A DNA stretch of 64,000 nucleotides from Welwitschia mirabilis (GCA_051453625.1 JBOZIK010000001.1:206490885-206554884), one strand, 5' to 3'; counted from the first letter of the stretch, positions 38,131-50,858 are shown. Numbers and translations are program-made. The notes: a model not told the origin generated them from the letters alone.

Positions 38131-38149
38131 TCCAAACTTAATAAAGAAT

Positions 38150-39130
38150 ATACTTATTCCTTATTCCTTATTCCTTATAATGATCTAAATCAATATAAAG
38201 AGTTTATACATGCTTCTCCATTCTTTTCACTTGTTTTTTCATGTAAAACTCTAAATAATATCCCTCCTCCTACTTCTAATTCTACATTATCTTGTGATCT
38301 TGACAATAGTAATATTTATCGCTCTTTCCTATTTAAACATTCAACTAATTTTATAAATTACATTCCTTCACTTGATTTTAATGAAACACATAAATTTAAA
38401 GAGTTTATTCATAGAATATCTCAATCTTTTCCTCTTAAAACTTCATGTGAAACTTAAAGTAACATTCTTCACTTTTTTACTGAGTCCACTTTACCTTATA
38501 CTTTTAATGATTACTCTTTTCAAAAGTATGACTTGGGAGATCTTGGAATTATAAATTGGGGTAAACCTTCTCTTTTTAATTCAAATACATACTTAGAATT
38601 AAACTTTAAAGAGCTTTTTAAGTATGTTAAATCTATCTTAATCAGTTATCCTAAAATGTTTATTAAAAGTCTTGGATCCCTATTAGTACCATTAATGTCC
38701 TCTCTTTTTAATATCAATTTTTAAACAAATTTATGTTTCAAATTATTAGGCCAAGAGTTTGATAATGGATTGTTTTTCAATGAGTTATATGAATTTTTTA
38801 ATCTTTTACATTGCTAATAAATCGTATGGAGACAAACTCCCATTTGGTCATGATAATTGAAAAAAATGTTATTATCTTAATAGAAATACATATCTTGAGT
38901 TAAATGTTAGAAAGGTTCTTGATCTCACTAGACAATCTAAAGAGTCTTCTAAAACATCTTTGCATACTTTATTTTAGTAGTTGCTCATACATTATATAAT
39001 GATAATCATGATTTGCATCATTCTAATTAGAGATTATTTTTTAATAAAATTTATCACTTCTTCATCTCTTATTTAGAATCTAAAATTTATGCTATTAAAG
39101 TTTTATCATTTTACTATTTTTACCTCCAAG
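38150..39130 (+). pseudogene. Unknown repeat protein, copy 1
   Basis: Plus-strand frames hold diverged copies of a roughly 100-residue unit. Unit marks are FNETHKFKEFIHRISQSFPL (near 38,380), NWGKPSLFNSNTYLELNFKE (near 38,555), LFFNELYEFF (near 38,780) and YYLNRNTYLELNVRK (near 38,880). The protein is rich in Phe, Tyr, Asn and Ser. Copy 2 at 62,335-63,270 has the same marks in the same order and keeps a 153-residue open frame. No known family is recognised. It lies directly before an integrase C-terminal remnant (39,310-39,520), a place where gag-pol would be expected in an Athila element. Confidence 0.55.
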
Positions 39131-39309
39131 TAATTTTACTGAAAAATGATTGTATACATTTTATTTTTATTAATTGATTTCTATTTGTCTTGATCCTTCT
39201 TTTCCTAATAAATTACAATATCCTAGGATCATAGCCTTAGGAAAATAAATTTTTCTTTGTTTCAAATAAAGTGTTGAATAGGATTTAGGATTTACAAAAA
39301 ACTTATTTT

Positions 39310-39520
39310 TCTTTAGTTTGTTATTTTTTTGATTTTATCTTGTTATATTTTTATCCTTGGCTTTTATTTTTATTTTTACATAGCAAGTTAACCTCTAGAT
39401 AGTTAGTCCTTGTCTTTTAGAGAAAGTACATTTAATGGTATAGTTAAAATTTTTAATTTAAACCCTAGGGAAATTTAAAATACAAATAAAGATTAAAAAT
39501 CCATGAGTCATTAAACTTTG
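39310..39520 (+). pseudogene. Integrase C-terminal domain remnant, copy 1
   Basis: Frames give ILLYFYPWLLFLF then HSKLTSR, followed in another frame by TFNGIVKIFNLNPREI. Plant Athila integrases end with VLLxNSRLxLFPGKLxSRW, then HGAVEIxNxxxGxxFKVNGQRLK, which fits in order. The same segment is found on the minus strand of the full element (about 44,900-45,080) and in copy 2 (63,480-63,640). The integrase core and zinc finger are absent upstream, so this derivative could not integrate on its own. Stops include one at the usual Trp after SR. Confidence 0.55.
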
Positions 39521-39689
39521 AACATGATAGAAGAGCTTTCTTTGAAATTCCTCTTGCTCTTATTTAAATTCTTTCTTAGTTGATTCTTTTGGTGGATATG
39601 ATGCTATCATTTGAACATTTTAAGCTTAACTTATGTTTTACTTTATGTTATCATAACTAGTACTTTTTATTTGGATATTTCAAAGTAAT
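39521..39689 (+). mobile_element. Post-integrase region of derivative copy 1, left of nested insertion
   Basis: Matches 63,650-63,828 on the same strand and 44,690-44,900 of the full element in reverse. It ends at GTAAT (39,685-39,689), the left target duplication of the nested Athila-like element, and resumes at 52,142. Confidence 0.75.
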
Positions 39690-40943
39690 TATTGTAGTGT
39701 ATATTTGTACAAATTTTATGTCCTTAAATAGATCTTGTAAATTATAAATATATATAGATTTTATACAACATAGTATACTAGTATAGATGGGAATAACTAA
39801 AATGTCATATTCTTGTTAAAGGCACAAGTACGAAGAAAGAGAATTAATTTAAAAAATGAGACACTCTGTATCCTTAAACTAGAACAAAATAACAATGTAG
39901 GAAAAATAATACAAATATGCCATGTAAATGAAATGCAAGTCTAAACTAAATGCAACTTTCATTTACTTACTAAATCAACTTATCATAGAGATCAGCCCTA
40001 TATAACTTAGATCGATTAAGAAAATACATTACTAGATTAACACCAACCTAAGCTATTAGGTACATTAAATAGAATATGAAAATAATGCAAAGTTAATCTA
40101 GGAAAAATATGCAATGCATGTAAACTAATAATATCAACCTTAACAAGGTTGCCCTCATGATCTTTATCATAAAAAAAGCTCTCACGAAATTAGAAAAAAC
40201 ATAAACCATAAGGGACATGTACAAAATAAAAGATACAAAAAGAAAAATAGAGTTCTGATTAAAAGTGAATCAACATTTATGTTATAAAGTAGCAACATCT
40301 TAATAAAGAATACATAGCCTAACACTAAGGAAGACATCTCTCTATAACAAAAATGGATGGATCTCTAGCCCTTTGCTCTCTTATCACGAGAATTTTTAAT
40401 ACAAGAAAGATAAAAACGGAGTTAAGAACAAAGGAGGTGTTTATTACAAAATAGACTCTAAAATTAAAAAATATTAATAGACACATAAACAACCCTAATA
40501 ATTATGCAAGAAATTATAAGACAAATGACTGGTGAAGTTTAATGAAGCATTTATCTCAGGTTTTATCCTACTAATCATTTCAATGTCATAAGAAATGATG
40601 GAACTCATAAGAGTTTGACATTAGTTGCTAGATGAATCTAATCAGCATCCTTCTTAGCTTAAGTGTTTTTATCATCTATATAATCATTCAAAAGATGAGG
40701 TGGATGATAGGATTTTGTAAATTTTTACATGTGTCACATTAGCCTCTTTATTTGTAGAATTCTTGCTTTAAATAGAAAATATTGTAAATTGTTTCAAATG
40801 CTGTAAAATGTAATAAAGATTACATGTTTCTATGTCATTCATTTTAACTTTCCATTATCATCAAAATTCTACATAAACCTATTTAATGTTTTACAAAACT
40901 ACTTAAAATACCTAATCAATACATACAATTTGGTAGCACAACA
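39690..40943 (-). repeat. 3' LTR of nested Athila-like element
   Basis: Plus-strand ends are TATTGTAG and CACAACA; the partner LTR has TGTTGTGG and CATAATA. Together these show an original TGTTGTG/CACAACA inverted terminus. Length 1,254 bp. Confidence 0.9.
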
Positions 40944-41449
40944 TAGTTGTCCACTTATTCTTATTAGTTCTTAACAAAACTAGGTAAACAATCATGATTG
41001 TAAGCCAAATTATCTAATAATAAATCAACTAAGAAAATATGAAATAAATTTAGAAATATTTTTAGAAATCCTAGGATGTAGAATAGAAAATTTAAAAATA
41101 AATAACTAAACATTTCACCTATGCAGTGCATCAGTCGTACTATCATCTTGGTGGTCGTCTAAAAGATGTAGTGGATAATAGGTTGAAAATTTTTTCTTAA
41201 AAATAGAAGCCTATGATTTTTTAAGAAATACAGATATTAAATATTCTGATAATTAATAGCTCCCCATGGAAATGTATAACAGATAAAAGATAACCATGGA
41301 TAATACAAATAGTCCTCATCATGAAGCATAAAAATAGTATATAAAAGTATGCATAAAATCCAATAATAAAAACATAAACCATCAGGGAATATATAAAAAT
41401 ATAGTAAGAAATCTTCCCTTATCGAGTTATGATAAACTTCTGGTGGGAA

Positions 41450-42650
41450 ATAGGGTCAAGTGTAGGAGAAGAAGAGGGAGGATGCTCAAAGTTTAATAGA
41501 AAAACATTGGTCAAGGGATGTCATAATAATCTATGCCATCTCATCTCCCTATACTTATATTATCTCTAGAAGATCCATTCTTGCACTATGCTCTATCAAT
41601 AGAACATACTATTGCCCATTTACCAGCTGCTCTTTAGTGTACTATACTCTCCTCTCAACCATATGAATCATCTACTCTAATGTAGAGATGCCTTGGATTA
41701 TAATGACTCTGATGGTCTTGGTGATCAATATCACGAGGGTCTGAATCTGCTCGAGAGAAGTACCAATCATAGGCCTTTAAACCTAAGGTCTCTCTGCCTC
41801 TCCTGGTGTTTGTATGCCTATATTTTGTAGGTAATAAGCTAAAACCTATATGTGTATGAGTTGATACTCACTTATAAGCTATAGTATACTGAAGCCTCTA
41901 AAAATGACTGAGAGAAGGCATGGATATCCTAGAGTCTAGAGCTATTGTAACTCTATCATAGACCTGAGTCTCCTTTATATAAATGTGGATAAGTCCATCT
42001 GATCACACTGCCTAAACATTACCAGTATCTATAAGTAGGCTGTCATGATATGAATATTATAAAATGATGAGCTGATGTTGTGAATCAGCCCTCTGTGAAA
42101 AATCTGATAGGTAGGAGTCAACTATGCCATCAAAATGCCTTACCTATTTAGTGTCAAATATACTAGCATATTTAATGCCACGCTATACATATGATGCTCC
42201 TCTGTCATGCTAGCTAAATGTATATAACTCCTAATACCACTAAGATCTATTATTACTATAATGTAGTTTAGAAGAACAACAATCTTATGGCCTCAAATCA
42301 TGGCTACATTCATATCTACTAGCTGGTCATAGGCATCGGGGTGATGCTTTATGTGCATGGTGTTATAGAATTCCTTGGTCTCCGATATATGATATGTTCC
42401 CTACATCTAAGATCTATGAGAGCTATAAATCTATTAGTCACTGGTCCATCTTACACTCTACATAGCTTATGAGATCACCAAAGTACCTCTCGACATGAAT
42501 GGCTGTGGTCTAAATAGTTAAAGGTTGCACATGTCTAAGTGAAGGATGGATCAGCTTAGCTTGCATGATCTTTAGTGGTATTAATGGGTTTGCCTCCTAC
42601 TCAATAGCCTCAACCTTAGCCTCAACATATTTATCTCTACTTGTGTATGG
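41450..42650 (-). pseudogene. Athila-type second ORF (env-like) remnant
   Basis: This segment is richer in G and C than its surroundings. Minus-strand frames include HVERYFGDLISYVECKMDQ, then KEFYNTMHIKHHPDAYDQL, then YQIFHRGLIHNISSS, and near 41,720 QIQTLVILITKTIRVIIIQG. The order FY-x-M/L then a later helical pair fits the ORF found after integrase in Athila-group elements, also seen at 15,720-16,330. It lies between integrase and the polypurine tract, the expected place. There is no readable signal peptide or transmembrane segment, so the name env-like refers to family convention only. Many stops and frameshifts. Confidence 0.5.
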
Positions 42651-43450
42651 TCTAATCAATCATAAATATATAATACATTATGTAAAATCAAGTGAATCTA
42701 TCTAAATACATCACGTGGATGCTTAAAATGACCTTATAAACTAGTTTAAAATGTGTAAAAATTGAAAAATATATCCTTTACCTCCTCAAAATTATTAATA
42801 CATCTATATTACCTAGTCAAGTGAAGAAAAACATTAAATGTATTAAAAATTAAAAATTGTATTTTAGGTTGGCCCCACATAAGGTGAAAAATAAGAGTGG
42901 TTAAATGAAAAATCTAATCTACTAGAATTGAAGAGCATGTCATGCTGATTAATTATTCCTAAAGGAGCATAACATTTTGGCTTATAGTTTATGAGAAAAC
43001 AAGTTTTAAAGTTAAAAACCTAATTCTATCTTGTAAAATTCACAATTTCATCATAACTTACAAAATACATAACAAAAATTAGATTTGTAAGTTCCTAATC
43101 AAAGAGCTTAAAAACCTGAGCCACATATATAGAAACTATGCATTGAAAGACTAAGAAATGGGAGAAATAGTTGGAAAAAAAAATGAGGGAGATAACCATA
43201 TATCTCATTTTTGAAAATTAACTGAAATTTGGAAATCTAATAAACGAATTTAATGGGGACAAGTTTCAACACATTGACAGGAATTAAAGGCACTATCATC
43301 TCTTAAAAAATTGGCCAAAAATAATAGAAAATGGAAAAAAACAAGAAAAAAGAATTAACACCACTATTTTATCACACTATTATTTGGTCATATCATCTAG
43401 ATGACAGCCCTAGGATAACTATCAGAAAAAATCTTAGTGTCATCCCAAAT

Positions 43451-43464
43451 GTCATCTAGATGAC
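43451..43464. repeat. 14-bp perfect palindrome in 3' non-coding region
   Basis: GTCATCTAGATGAC; a 12-base relative lies at 43,393-43,404. See also 34,868 and 50,685. Confidence 0.9.
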
Positions 43465-44434
43465 CAGGTGGATGATGAAACTTTTAAAAAGTTCTTAAAA
43501 TGAAAATGATAGCTAAGCAAATTAGACTCAGATATCAGCATGAAGATGTCAATCTTTAAAAAAGAGGGAATGGTGAAGAGATGTGATAAATTATGATGAT
43601 GGGAAGAAATCAAAATAAATGAAAAATAGGACAACGAAAACACACTAAGTAGGTTAAAGAATTATAAAGAAGACTTAAGAAATGTACCTAGACTAATAAA
43701 TAACTCTAAAAATATGTAGAAATTTAAAAGACTTAAAGAAAACTCATAAACATCATGAAGAATAAGATATGCTAAAATAAAATTGACTATTATTTGAAAG
43801 AAATCACATAAATAATAATAGGGAAACTACTAAATGATAAGGTTCTAGATGAGGATGAGAAAGTATGAAAATGACTTTAAAATAATAAACTAAAGAACTA
43901 AAGAAAAACAGAATATAAATAGACATAAGAAAAATAAAGAAGATAGCTTACATATCCTAAATTCTACCTTACATATCCTAAATTCTAACTTAGCAAACCC
44001 ATTTGGAAGACATAATAAAACCACTTGAGTAAAAATGCATGATAAAATGTATTGTCTTCATAAAGTTTCACTCAAAAAGGTAGTAATTATGACAACACCA
44101 AAGTTCAAGTGCTTAGAAAAATGATTGATAACATTAAAAGTTGTTTAGAAATAAACTCACTTATTCACACCCCAAAACACACTCGAATCCTCAAAAGTGA
44201 AGTGATTATGTGGGAATACTAAGAGTTTAAAAAATAAATAATGCCTTTAATGATATCAGAAACACCACTGATCCCATAGCCTCAAAGTTTATTACAACTT
44301 TTTATGATGAGGGGAGTGCATCCATAGTTATAAAAGTAATGACTTGTAAAGCATGACCAACCAAGCCCCTAGTGAAGTTCCCATAGTGAGAAATACTACC
44401 AAAGGTTATTTTTAAAAAACAATTAACCTAGCAT

Positions 44435-44444
44435 NNNNNNNNNN
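44435..44444. other. Assembly gap (10 N)
   Basis: Ten N within the post-integrase region of the Athila-like element. Confidence 0.95.
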
Positions 44445-45118
44445 CATGATCATTATTTTCTCTTTGTCCTTTTTTTTTTAAATAATTCCCTCATGATCAC
44501 ATACTCAAAAAGATAAAGGCGAATAAGTGAGATTAAAGATAGAAAAGAACACACCTAAATAACTAAAGACCTCATACCATTGGAAAAAAAACATAAGAAC
44601 TAAGGCATCTTACTTTAAAGTAAAGTTCAAAGACATGTAAATGTCTTAAGATTGAGTGAATCCAACCTTATCACTGTAAAATGCCCAAGTACAAATACTA
44701 GTTATGGAAACTTCATAAAATAAACACATAGGTAGTCAAGTTTAAAAAATGATTAAGTGGCATCATAATATCCAATGAAGGAATAAGCTAAGAGATAATT
44801 CAGATAATAATAGGATGAAATTCCTTCTCATTAAGAGGAATCTCCAAGATAATTGCTTCTACCATGTTCAAGATTGCATTAAAATATTTTTCTTATATTT
44901 TTAGTCTTTATCGATTACCTTTATGAATCTTCTTAGTTTCTAAGTTAAAAATCTTAATAGAGCCATTAAAATGTAATTTTTCTATAAGATAAAGACCTAA
45001 CCATTGTTAACTTTGTAAAAGATGTACTCTAGTATTATATAAAGGATAAGTTAACTAGGTTTAAACTTTTTGTGAAGTAACTTTCTATGATGTTTGAACT
45101 AAGATTGGGCTTTGTGAA

Positions 45119-45860
45119 TTAGTTGACGATTATAGCATGAGTACATTTTTCCTCTAGATGATCAAGTTGAACTAATCTATGTTTAAGAATCTCATGAAGG
45201 CCTACAAGATTAAGATGATGAGAATAACGATAAGAGTTGTAACATACATCAATACATAAAACACAAACTTTTCTGTATACAAGTTTATAAGGTGAAAAAG
45301 TAAGAGAATTATTCAAATTAGTATGATAAGTCTAAAGAATAATATTAAGCCTAGAGGGCCAGAATTTCTTATTAATAGAGATAATTATTCATAGCATTTT
45401 CTTAATATCTCTATTTGCATTTTTAGCTTAACTATTGGTTTATGGATTAGAAGAACAAGCCATTCTATGATATATTATAATGGATAAAAGAAGTTTCCTA
45501 AAAATTTCATTAACAAAATGAGTTTTTTAATCACTAATGATAATCCTAAGGAAATCAAAAAATTAAAAAAATATGAGTTTTAAGAAAAGTACAAATAGTT
45601 TGAGAATCATTTATAGAAGTAGGAATAACTTCAAACCATTGAGTACTATAATAAATAGTTACTAAAATGTAGTTCTTATCCTTAGAAAGTAGTTTAATAA
45701 AACCTATAAAATTAATTTCCTAATAATTAAAAGGTTCACATTAAAAATAGATTTAAGGAGAATCTCTTGAAAATGAATAAGGCTACCATAATGTTGACAA
45801 GCATTACACCTTCTAGTAAAATCAAAAGAGTTCTAAAAAAGAGTAGACAAATAAAAACCA
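45119..45860 (-). pseudogene. Integrase remnant (Athila-like)
   Basis: Integrase inserts element DNA into the chromosome. Minus-strand translation shows, in order, CNACQHYGSLIHFQE (near 45,810, end of the HHCC zinc finger), LRIIISD with THFVNEIF (near 45,550, second catalytic Asp kept), and SPYKLVYRKVCVL (near 45,290), which match the plant pattern CDxCQRxGNIS, ISDxGTHFxN and PYxLVYGKxCHLP. The C-terminal part continues to 44,900. Several stops and frame changes are present; a 65-residue open frame at 45,119-45,316 is the best preserved part. It follows RNase H directly, the Ty3/gypsy order. Confidence 0.8.
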
Positions 45861-46149
45861 GAGTGAAGGATTTTCATAGCTATTTTCTATCCACTAAAAT
45901 AACCTCCATAAATACCACCATGACAAAGATGAAAGAAATCAGATTTTTACCATTTAGGTATACATTTTTGCATGATTTAATGTTTGCATTTACGATAAAG
46001 ATATGGTTCTATCCATTCACAATCATCTATTCTATAAAGAAAAGATTTTCTTTAATTATAAGATCAATATTATGAAGTTTTCATGGTAACAAGATAATTA
46101 ACATGTTAGCATATCAAGAAGGAGGATGAGTATAATATATAATAAAAAA

Positions 46150-46570
46150 TTATTCATTTGAAAAATAATCATTTACCGTAAGATCATCGAGAGAGGAAGT
46201 AAGATGTGACAAATGATTTGCTATACTGTTATGCTTTCCTACTTTATAAATGATAGTTAAATTAAATTCTTACATAAGGAGGATTCATGTAATAAGTCTA
46301 ATACTAGAATCTTTCTTGATCATTAAGTATCTAATTGCTGCATGATCAATCTAAACATTCATATGAAAGCCTAAAAGATAATGTCTAAGTGTATCAAGGA
46401 AAAATATTATTACTAACATTTCTTTTTTAGTGGTAGTGTAATTTATTTGAGATTTAGGTAAAGTTTTACTATGATAATATATAACCTTAAAATCATTTTT
46501 ATATTTTTATCCAAGGAATCCACCCACAATAATGTTACTAGCATCATGCATTAATTTAAAATCTTTATTC
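46150..46570 (-). pseudogene. RNase H remnant (Athila-like)
   Basis: Minus-strand frames read DFKLMHDASNIIVGGFLG, then VIYYHSKTLPKSQINYTTT, then DTLRHYLLGFHMNV, DHAAIRYLMIKKDSS and KHNSIANHLSHL. This is the full plant Ty3/gypsy RNase H signature (DASN, YYASKTL-x-QxNYTTTEKE, DHAALRYL, ENxVADHLSR) in order, nearly in one frame, with the catalytic Asp of DAS kept. It degrades the RNA strand during cDNA synthesis. Stops interrupt it at about five places. Confidence 0.85.
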
Positions 46571-46699
46571 CAATAAAGTCCTATTACAATAGGTGCTAAA
46601 GAGATTTTATTTGTAGTATCAAAAAAAACATTAACAATATTATTTCAATAAAATTTAACTTTATTTCCAAGTAACGAGTGAAAAGCTTTATAAATTTTA

Positions 46700-47420
46700 G
46701 CATAATATTAAATGAAATGATGATAAAAACCATAATAAACAAGAAAGAATTAAACTTATACCACATTTATTGAAGGAGTTATGTTTTTTTGTGATACTAA
46801 ATTTTTAGGGTTCATCCTAATTTCTTTATTAAAAATGTAGTAATCTAAGATAATTCTATTATTAACTTTAAAAAAAACTTTTCTTCCAACTAAAATATAT
46901 GCTAATGTCAATACATCTATCAAAGACTTTTTCTAATATTTTTAAGATTTGTTTAAATTTTTCACTATAGATTGAAAATCCACTTATCAAAATCCTCTAA
47001 CATATCAAAAAAGATATCCATCATTGAACATTAAAAAGTACCAGGAGCATTACAAAGTCCAAAAGACATACCTCTAAAAGTAAAAGTTATAAAAGATAAA
47101 GTAAAAATAGTTTTAGCTTGATTCTCACTAGCAATACAAATCTAATTGTAATTACTATGCCTATCAAGAAAGTAATAAAAAGCATGTTCTTGGATTCTAT
47201 TAAGTATTTGATCAAGTAAAAGTAAAAAACGATGGTATTTCTTGGTTACTTCATTTAATTTTCTAAAATCAATACATATTCTTTACTTCCCATCTTTCTT
47301 AAGCACTACCATTAAGGGATTAACCCACTCACTATCAGCTATAGCATGAATAATTATACTATCTATTAGTTTAATGTTTTCATCCTTTATGAATTATTTA
47401 AGAACTAGCTTTATTCTATG
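46700..47420 (-). pseudogene. Reverse transcriptase remnant (Athila-like)
   Basis: Minus-strand translation gives IADSEWVNPLMVVLKKDGK, then RICIDFRKLNEVTKKYH, LLLDQILNRIQEHAFYYFLD, and MSFGLCNAP followed by MMDIFFDMLEDF. These match the Athila RT order ISDSxWVSPVxVVPKK, RVCIDYRKLN, LPFIDQMLERLAGHxYYCFLD and MPFGLCNAPATFQRCM. The FxDD catalytic motif could not be read and is probably lost by frameshift. RT copies element RNA into DNA. A stop follows DGK and others occur later. The Athila assignment agrees with the tRNA-Asp primer site. Confidence 0.85.
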
Positions 47421-47954
47421 TTGGGATTACCTAACAGGTTTTACCTTGTCCTCAAGGTAAATTTTATATTAAACAATAAATGTAGGAATGGTTGTTAAAT
47501 ATTTATGAGACCCAGTAAATACATTAACCTTAGATTTCAAAAGTGACATTAAAATTAACTCTTGTTGAGGGAAAAGATTCTCATTTATTATCAAAGATTT
47601 GTTCTAATTATTACATAGAAAGATATCGATCCATTGGGTAAAGGTTTTAGATTTAAATTTAGATTTTTATTTCTATTAAATTTATATCAAAATTAACTAT
47701 CATCTTAGACTATCATCTAGATAACGGTAGTGGATGAGCTCCTTTAAAATAAGAAATCTCACTTTTGTTTAGATATTAGACTTTTGCACAGTTTATAGTT
47801 TTAGTTTTCTACTCTATTAATTAAAATATTTAGTTCCTAAATACTCATAGTTAAGTTAATCATCATTGATAGTTTTCAAGTTTTCTACTTTGAGTGGATC
47901 ATCAGACAAGATTGTCTCATGAAGCATTAATCATGTTTCTTTAAGTGGACCATT

Positions 47955-48380
47955 CTATACAAATAAAATAGGTTTAATTTCTCCTTTAACATTTAACTCA
48001 TCACCTAAATCCTTTTTAGCAGCATCAAGTACTCTAATAGTAAACTTCTTATTTTTTGAATAATATTCCATTATTCTAGTTCTAGTATCAATAATACAAT
48101 GGGATATTGCATAAAAATATCTATCTAGAAGTAATGGATAATCTCCATTATGATCAACTTCAATTACAACCACATCTATAGGATAGAATTCTTCTTTTAT
48201 TTGAATCAACAAATCTTTGATTAGTAATAAAGGTTTTTTTTAACTAATGTATCTACTAATTCTAAGACAATCTTGTAGGCTTAATTCTACCTTCTAAAAA
48301 AGGTTATTGAAAAATGTGTAAAGGTATAATATTAACACTTACTATTATATCAATTAAGGCTTTTTCATTTTTTTGTTTTC
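47955..48380 (-). pseudogene. Aspartic protease remnant (Athila-like)
   Basis: The minus strand reads ALIDIIVSVNIIPLHIF near 48,360-48,310, matching the plant pattern ALCDLGASVSLMPLSIF; the catalytic D-L/S-G has become D-I-I. It is followed by an 85-residue open frame at 47,955-48,212 with DYPLLLDRYF and CIIDTR, matching PxLLGRPFLATAxxxIDV. The protease cleaves the Gag-Pol polyprotein. With the Gly of the active site lost it would be inactive. It lies between gag and RT as expected. Confidence 0.75.
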
Positions 48381-49499
48381 TTATAAAGTAACACTAATAG
48401 TTTTTTCCCTCAGATTCTTAAACTTTGGACATTGTTATAAGGTTAAGTTGGTTATAAATTAAGCTAAGAAGACTTTACTAGGTATAGTTCATGTTTGTTT
48501 TCTCTAATTAGATCTTTATACAACTTAGAATATTCAGGATTTTCTTATAAAGTTTTCAAAATGGTAAATTTATGCTTACATTTTGCATTAAGGCTTTAAG
48601 ATGTTCATCAAAGGTAGGATTCTTGTTTAATCTATTAAGCCAAGGGGTAGTAGGTTTTTTATCATCATTTAAAGGAAAAGGGAAAGTATGGTTTTTCAAG
48701 ATTTTGATATTCTCTTCTTCTCCATCATTTTTATCATTTTGGGATGTTGAAGCCTCTTATATATGAGGTATTATATCATTTTTACTTCTTCTTATAACCT
48801 TACAATCTTTTTTTACTTCATTAGGGTTGGTTAAAGGTTGTATTGCAAGTTATCCTTGTGGTATTTGATTAGCAATCATTGTTAGTTATCGAACATACAA
48901 GATTTTCAATATTTGAATTTGTTTTCTCTTACAATTTTCTTAACTCATCAATAGAATTCCTAAGTGGATCATTTTGGTTTTGTGAGTTTGATATGCTTGC
49001 TTGATAATTAGAGTTTATTAGTTGGAATTTTAAGTTATTTGTTTGAAAGTTATCATTCTCAAATATATTTTTAAATGATTAAAAATTAGGATGATTTGCT
49101 TAAAATTTCTTAAATTTTCTCTCAAAAAATTAAAAGTTTGGTTGTCCATTTATCCTAAGTTGAAATTGGTTTTTATTTTTATTTTGATTTTGATTTTAGT
49201 TTCTAAAATTTGAAGACCTATGATTAAATGCATACATCTATTTATAAATATTTTATTTTTAGGTTGGTTGTAAAGGATTTTATTTTATTACATGATAGTT
49301 ATCTTCATATAAATCATAAGTTGGAATTACAACTACATGATTTTTAGTTTTCCCCTTAGCGTCTAAGATCATTTGTGTGTACTTTTCTAGTGTTAAAGTA
49401 AAATACTTAATAACATTCATTGGTTCTTTTTTTATTTTCACTTTCTCCTTCTCTTATTTAATTTTTTTAAGGTATTTTATAATTTATTCTACTATATGA

Positions 49500-50240
49500 T
49501 TTTTTTTAGTTGATGGTTTACATCATGTATGACTTAGTTCTACTAGTTCTTTCAACACTTCCCATGCATTTTCTAATGTAATATTCATCAAGTTTCCTTT
49601 ACATGAAAAATTTAGAAATTATTTGTTTTGGCTATTAATCCACTATAAAAATAATCGACAAATTTTTCTTAAGTAAAAACATCTATAGGGTTACAATGTA
49701 TAGAAATAAAAAATCTTTTATAAGTAGAGGTATAATCTTCATTAGGTTGTAGTTGAAAGTTAGTTACTTATTTCTTTCTTTTTATTACGGTTGTTTCACT
49801 CATAAATCTTTTTATGAATGCATATTGAACTTGATTTCATATTTTTAAAATTTTATGTGGAATAGTTATCAACCATAGTTTAGCTTTTCTTTTTAAACTT
49901 ATGAAAAAAATAATCATACAAGTATGCTCACTAATTCATTTTTATCATTTCTAGAAGTAAATACTAATTATTCAATGTTGACTATATGTTGTAAGGGATC
50001 TTTACCATTTTCTCCATTAAAAATAGGATAGGAATTTAAATTTCTTAATTTGACATCATCACCAAGAGGTAGGTTAAAATGGATTTGTATTTCATGTTTC
50101 TTGTTTGCTATAAGTTCTTTAAGGATGACATTAGCATTAGGATCTACGGGGGTAGTAGTAGAGGTTCTGATAACAATAGGGGGATTAGGTGAAAAAACCT
50201 ATTTTTGTTTTTATGATGAATTAAAGATTGTAATAAAACA
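49500..50240 (-). pseudogene. Gag remnant (Athila-like)
   Basis: Minus-strand frames give ILKELIANKKHEIQIHFNLP and NSYPIFNGENGKDPLQHI (near 50,040), and later GNLMNITLENAWEVLKELVE (near 49,600). The latter matches the gag pattern GGxLMNKxPExAWELxExMA. Gag forms the particle in which cDNA is made. A CCHC knuckle was not found. The first frame begins about 600 bases after the primer site. Stops and frameshifts break it. The sequence from 48,400 to 49,500 should hold the gag C-terminus but I could not read it. Confidence 0.65.
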
Positions 50241-50684
50241 ACTTTCTTCTAAACTATCTTTTAAAAAAAATTTATTTTAAAAATTTAAATTTTAAAATAA
50301 TAAATGTAGAAAAATATTCTTGTTGAATTTTTAAAACATTTTACATACCTCGGATGTGCATACATAGGTTAAGTTCATAGTCGATCAAGTATTTTCTAAT
50401 GTCTTCTTTGATGAACACCCATTCTCTTTGATATTTTGCCTTATTACTAGAATTTACCATGTCTTAGCATGCTCAGTTCTATTTTTGTACATGTCATCTC
50501 TATGGTCATTTGAATGATACATTTGAATAATAACACATATAAAAACCTCAAAAATGAAAAATGTGTAAAAATATAATTACAAAATAACATAAAATAAAAA
50601 TATACGTTCGTCCATCTAGTTATCTAGATGATAATTTTTTAAAATAAATGAAAAACTTAAGGCACACAAGCTATCATCATCATG

Positions 50685-50700
50685 CATCATCTAGATGATG
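50685..50700. repeat. 16-bp perfect palindrome in leader
   Basis: CATCATCTAGATGATG, the longest of a family of related palindromes in family A non-coding DNA. Confidence 0.9.
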
Positions 50701-50858
50701 GAAGGCAATAGAGCATTTGTTTTAGGATGCAAAATGAAAACTATAAAAAGAAAAACCTATATTTCTACTGTAAAAATACAATGCTGCTATAGATAAATAT
50801 TGTATTAAAATCCAAAGCACTCACTTGAGTAATGATAATCCTCAAACTCCAAGTAGTC

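Noticed and set aside
45767-46075. 102-residue plus-strand frame
   Set aside because: Mirror of minus-strand integrase DNA, where the HHCC segment can be read.
50050-50280. 76-residue plus-strand frame
   Set aside because: Mirror of minus-strand gag.
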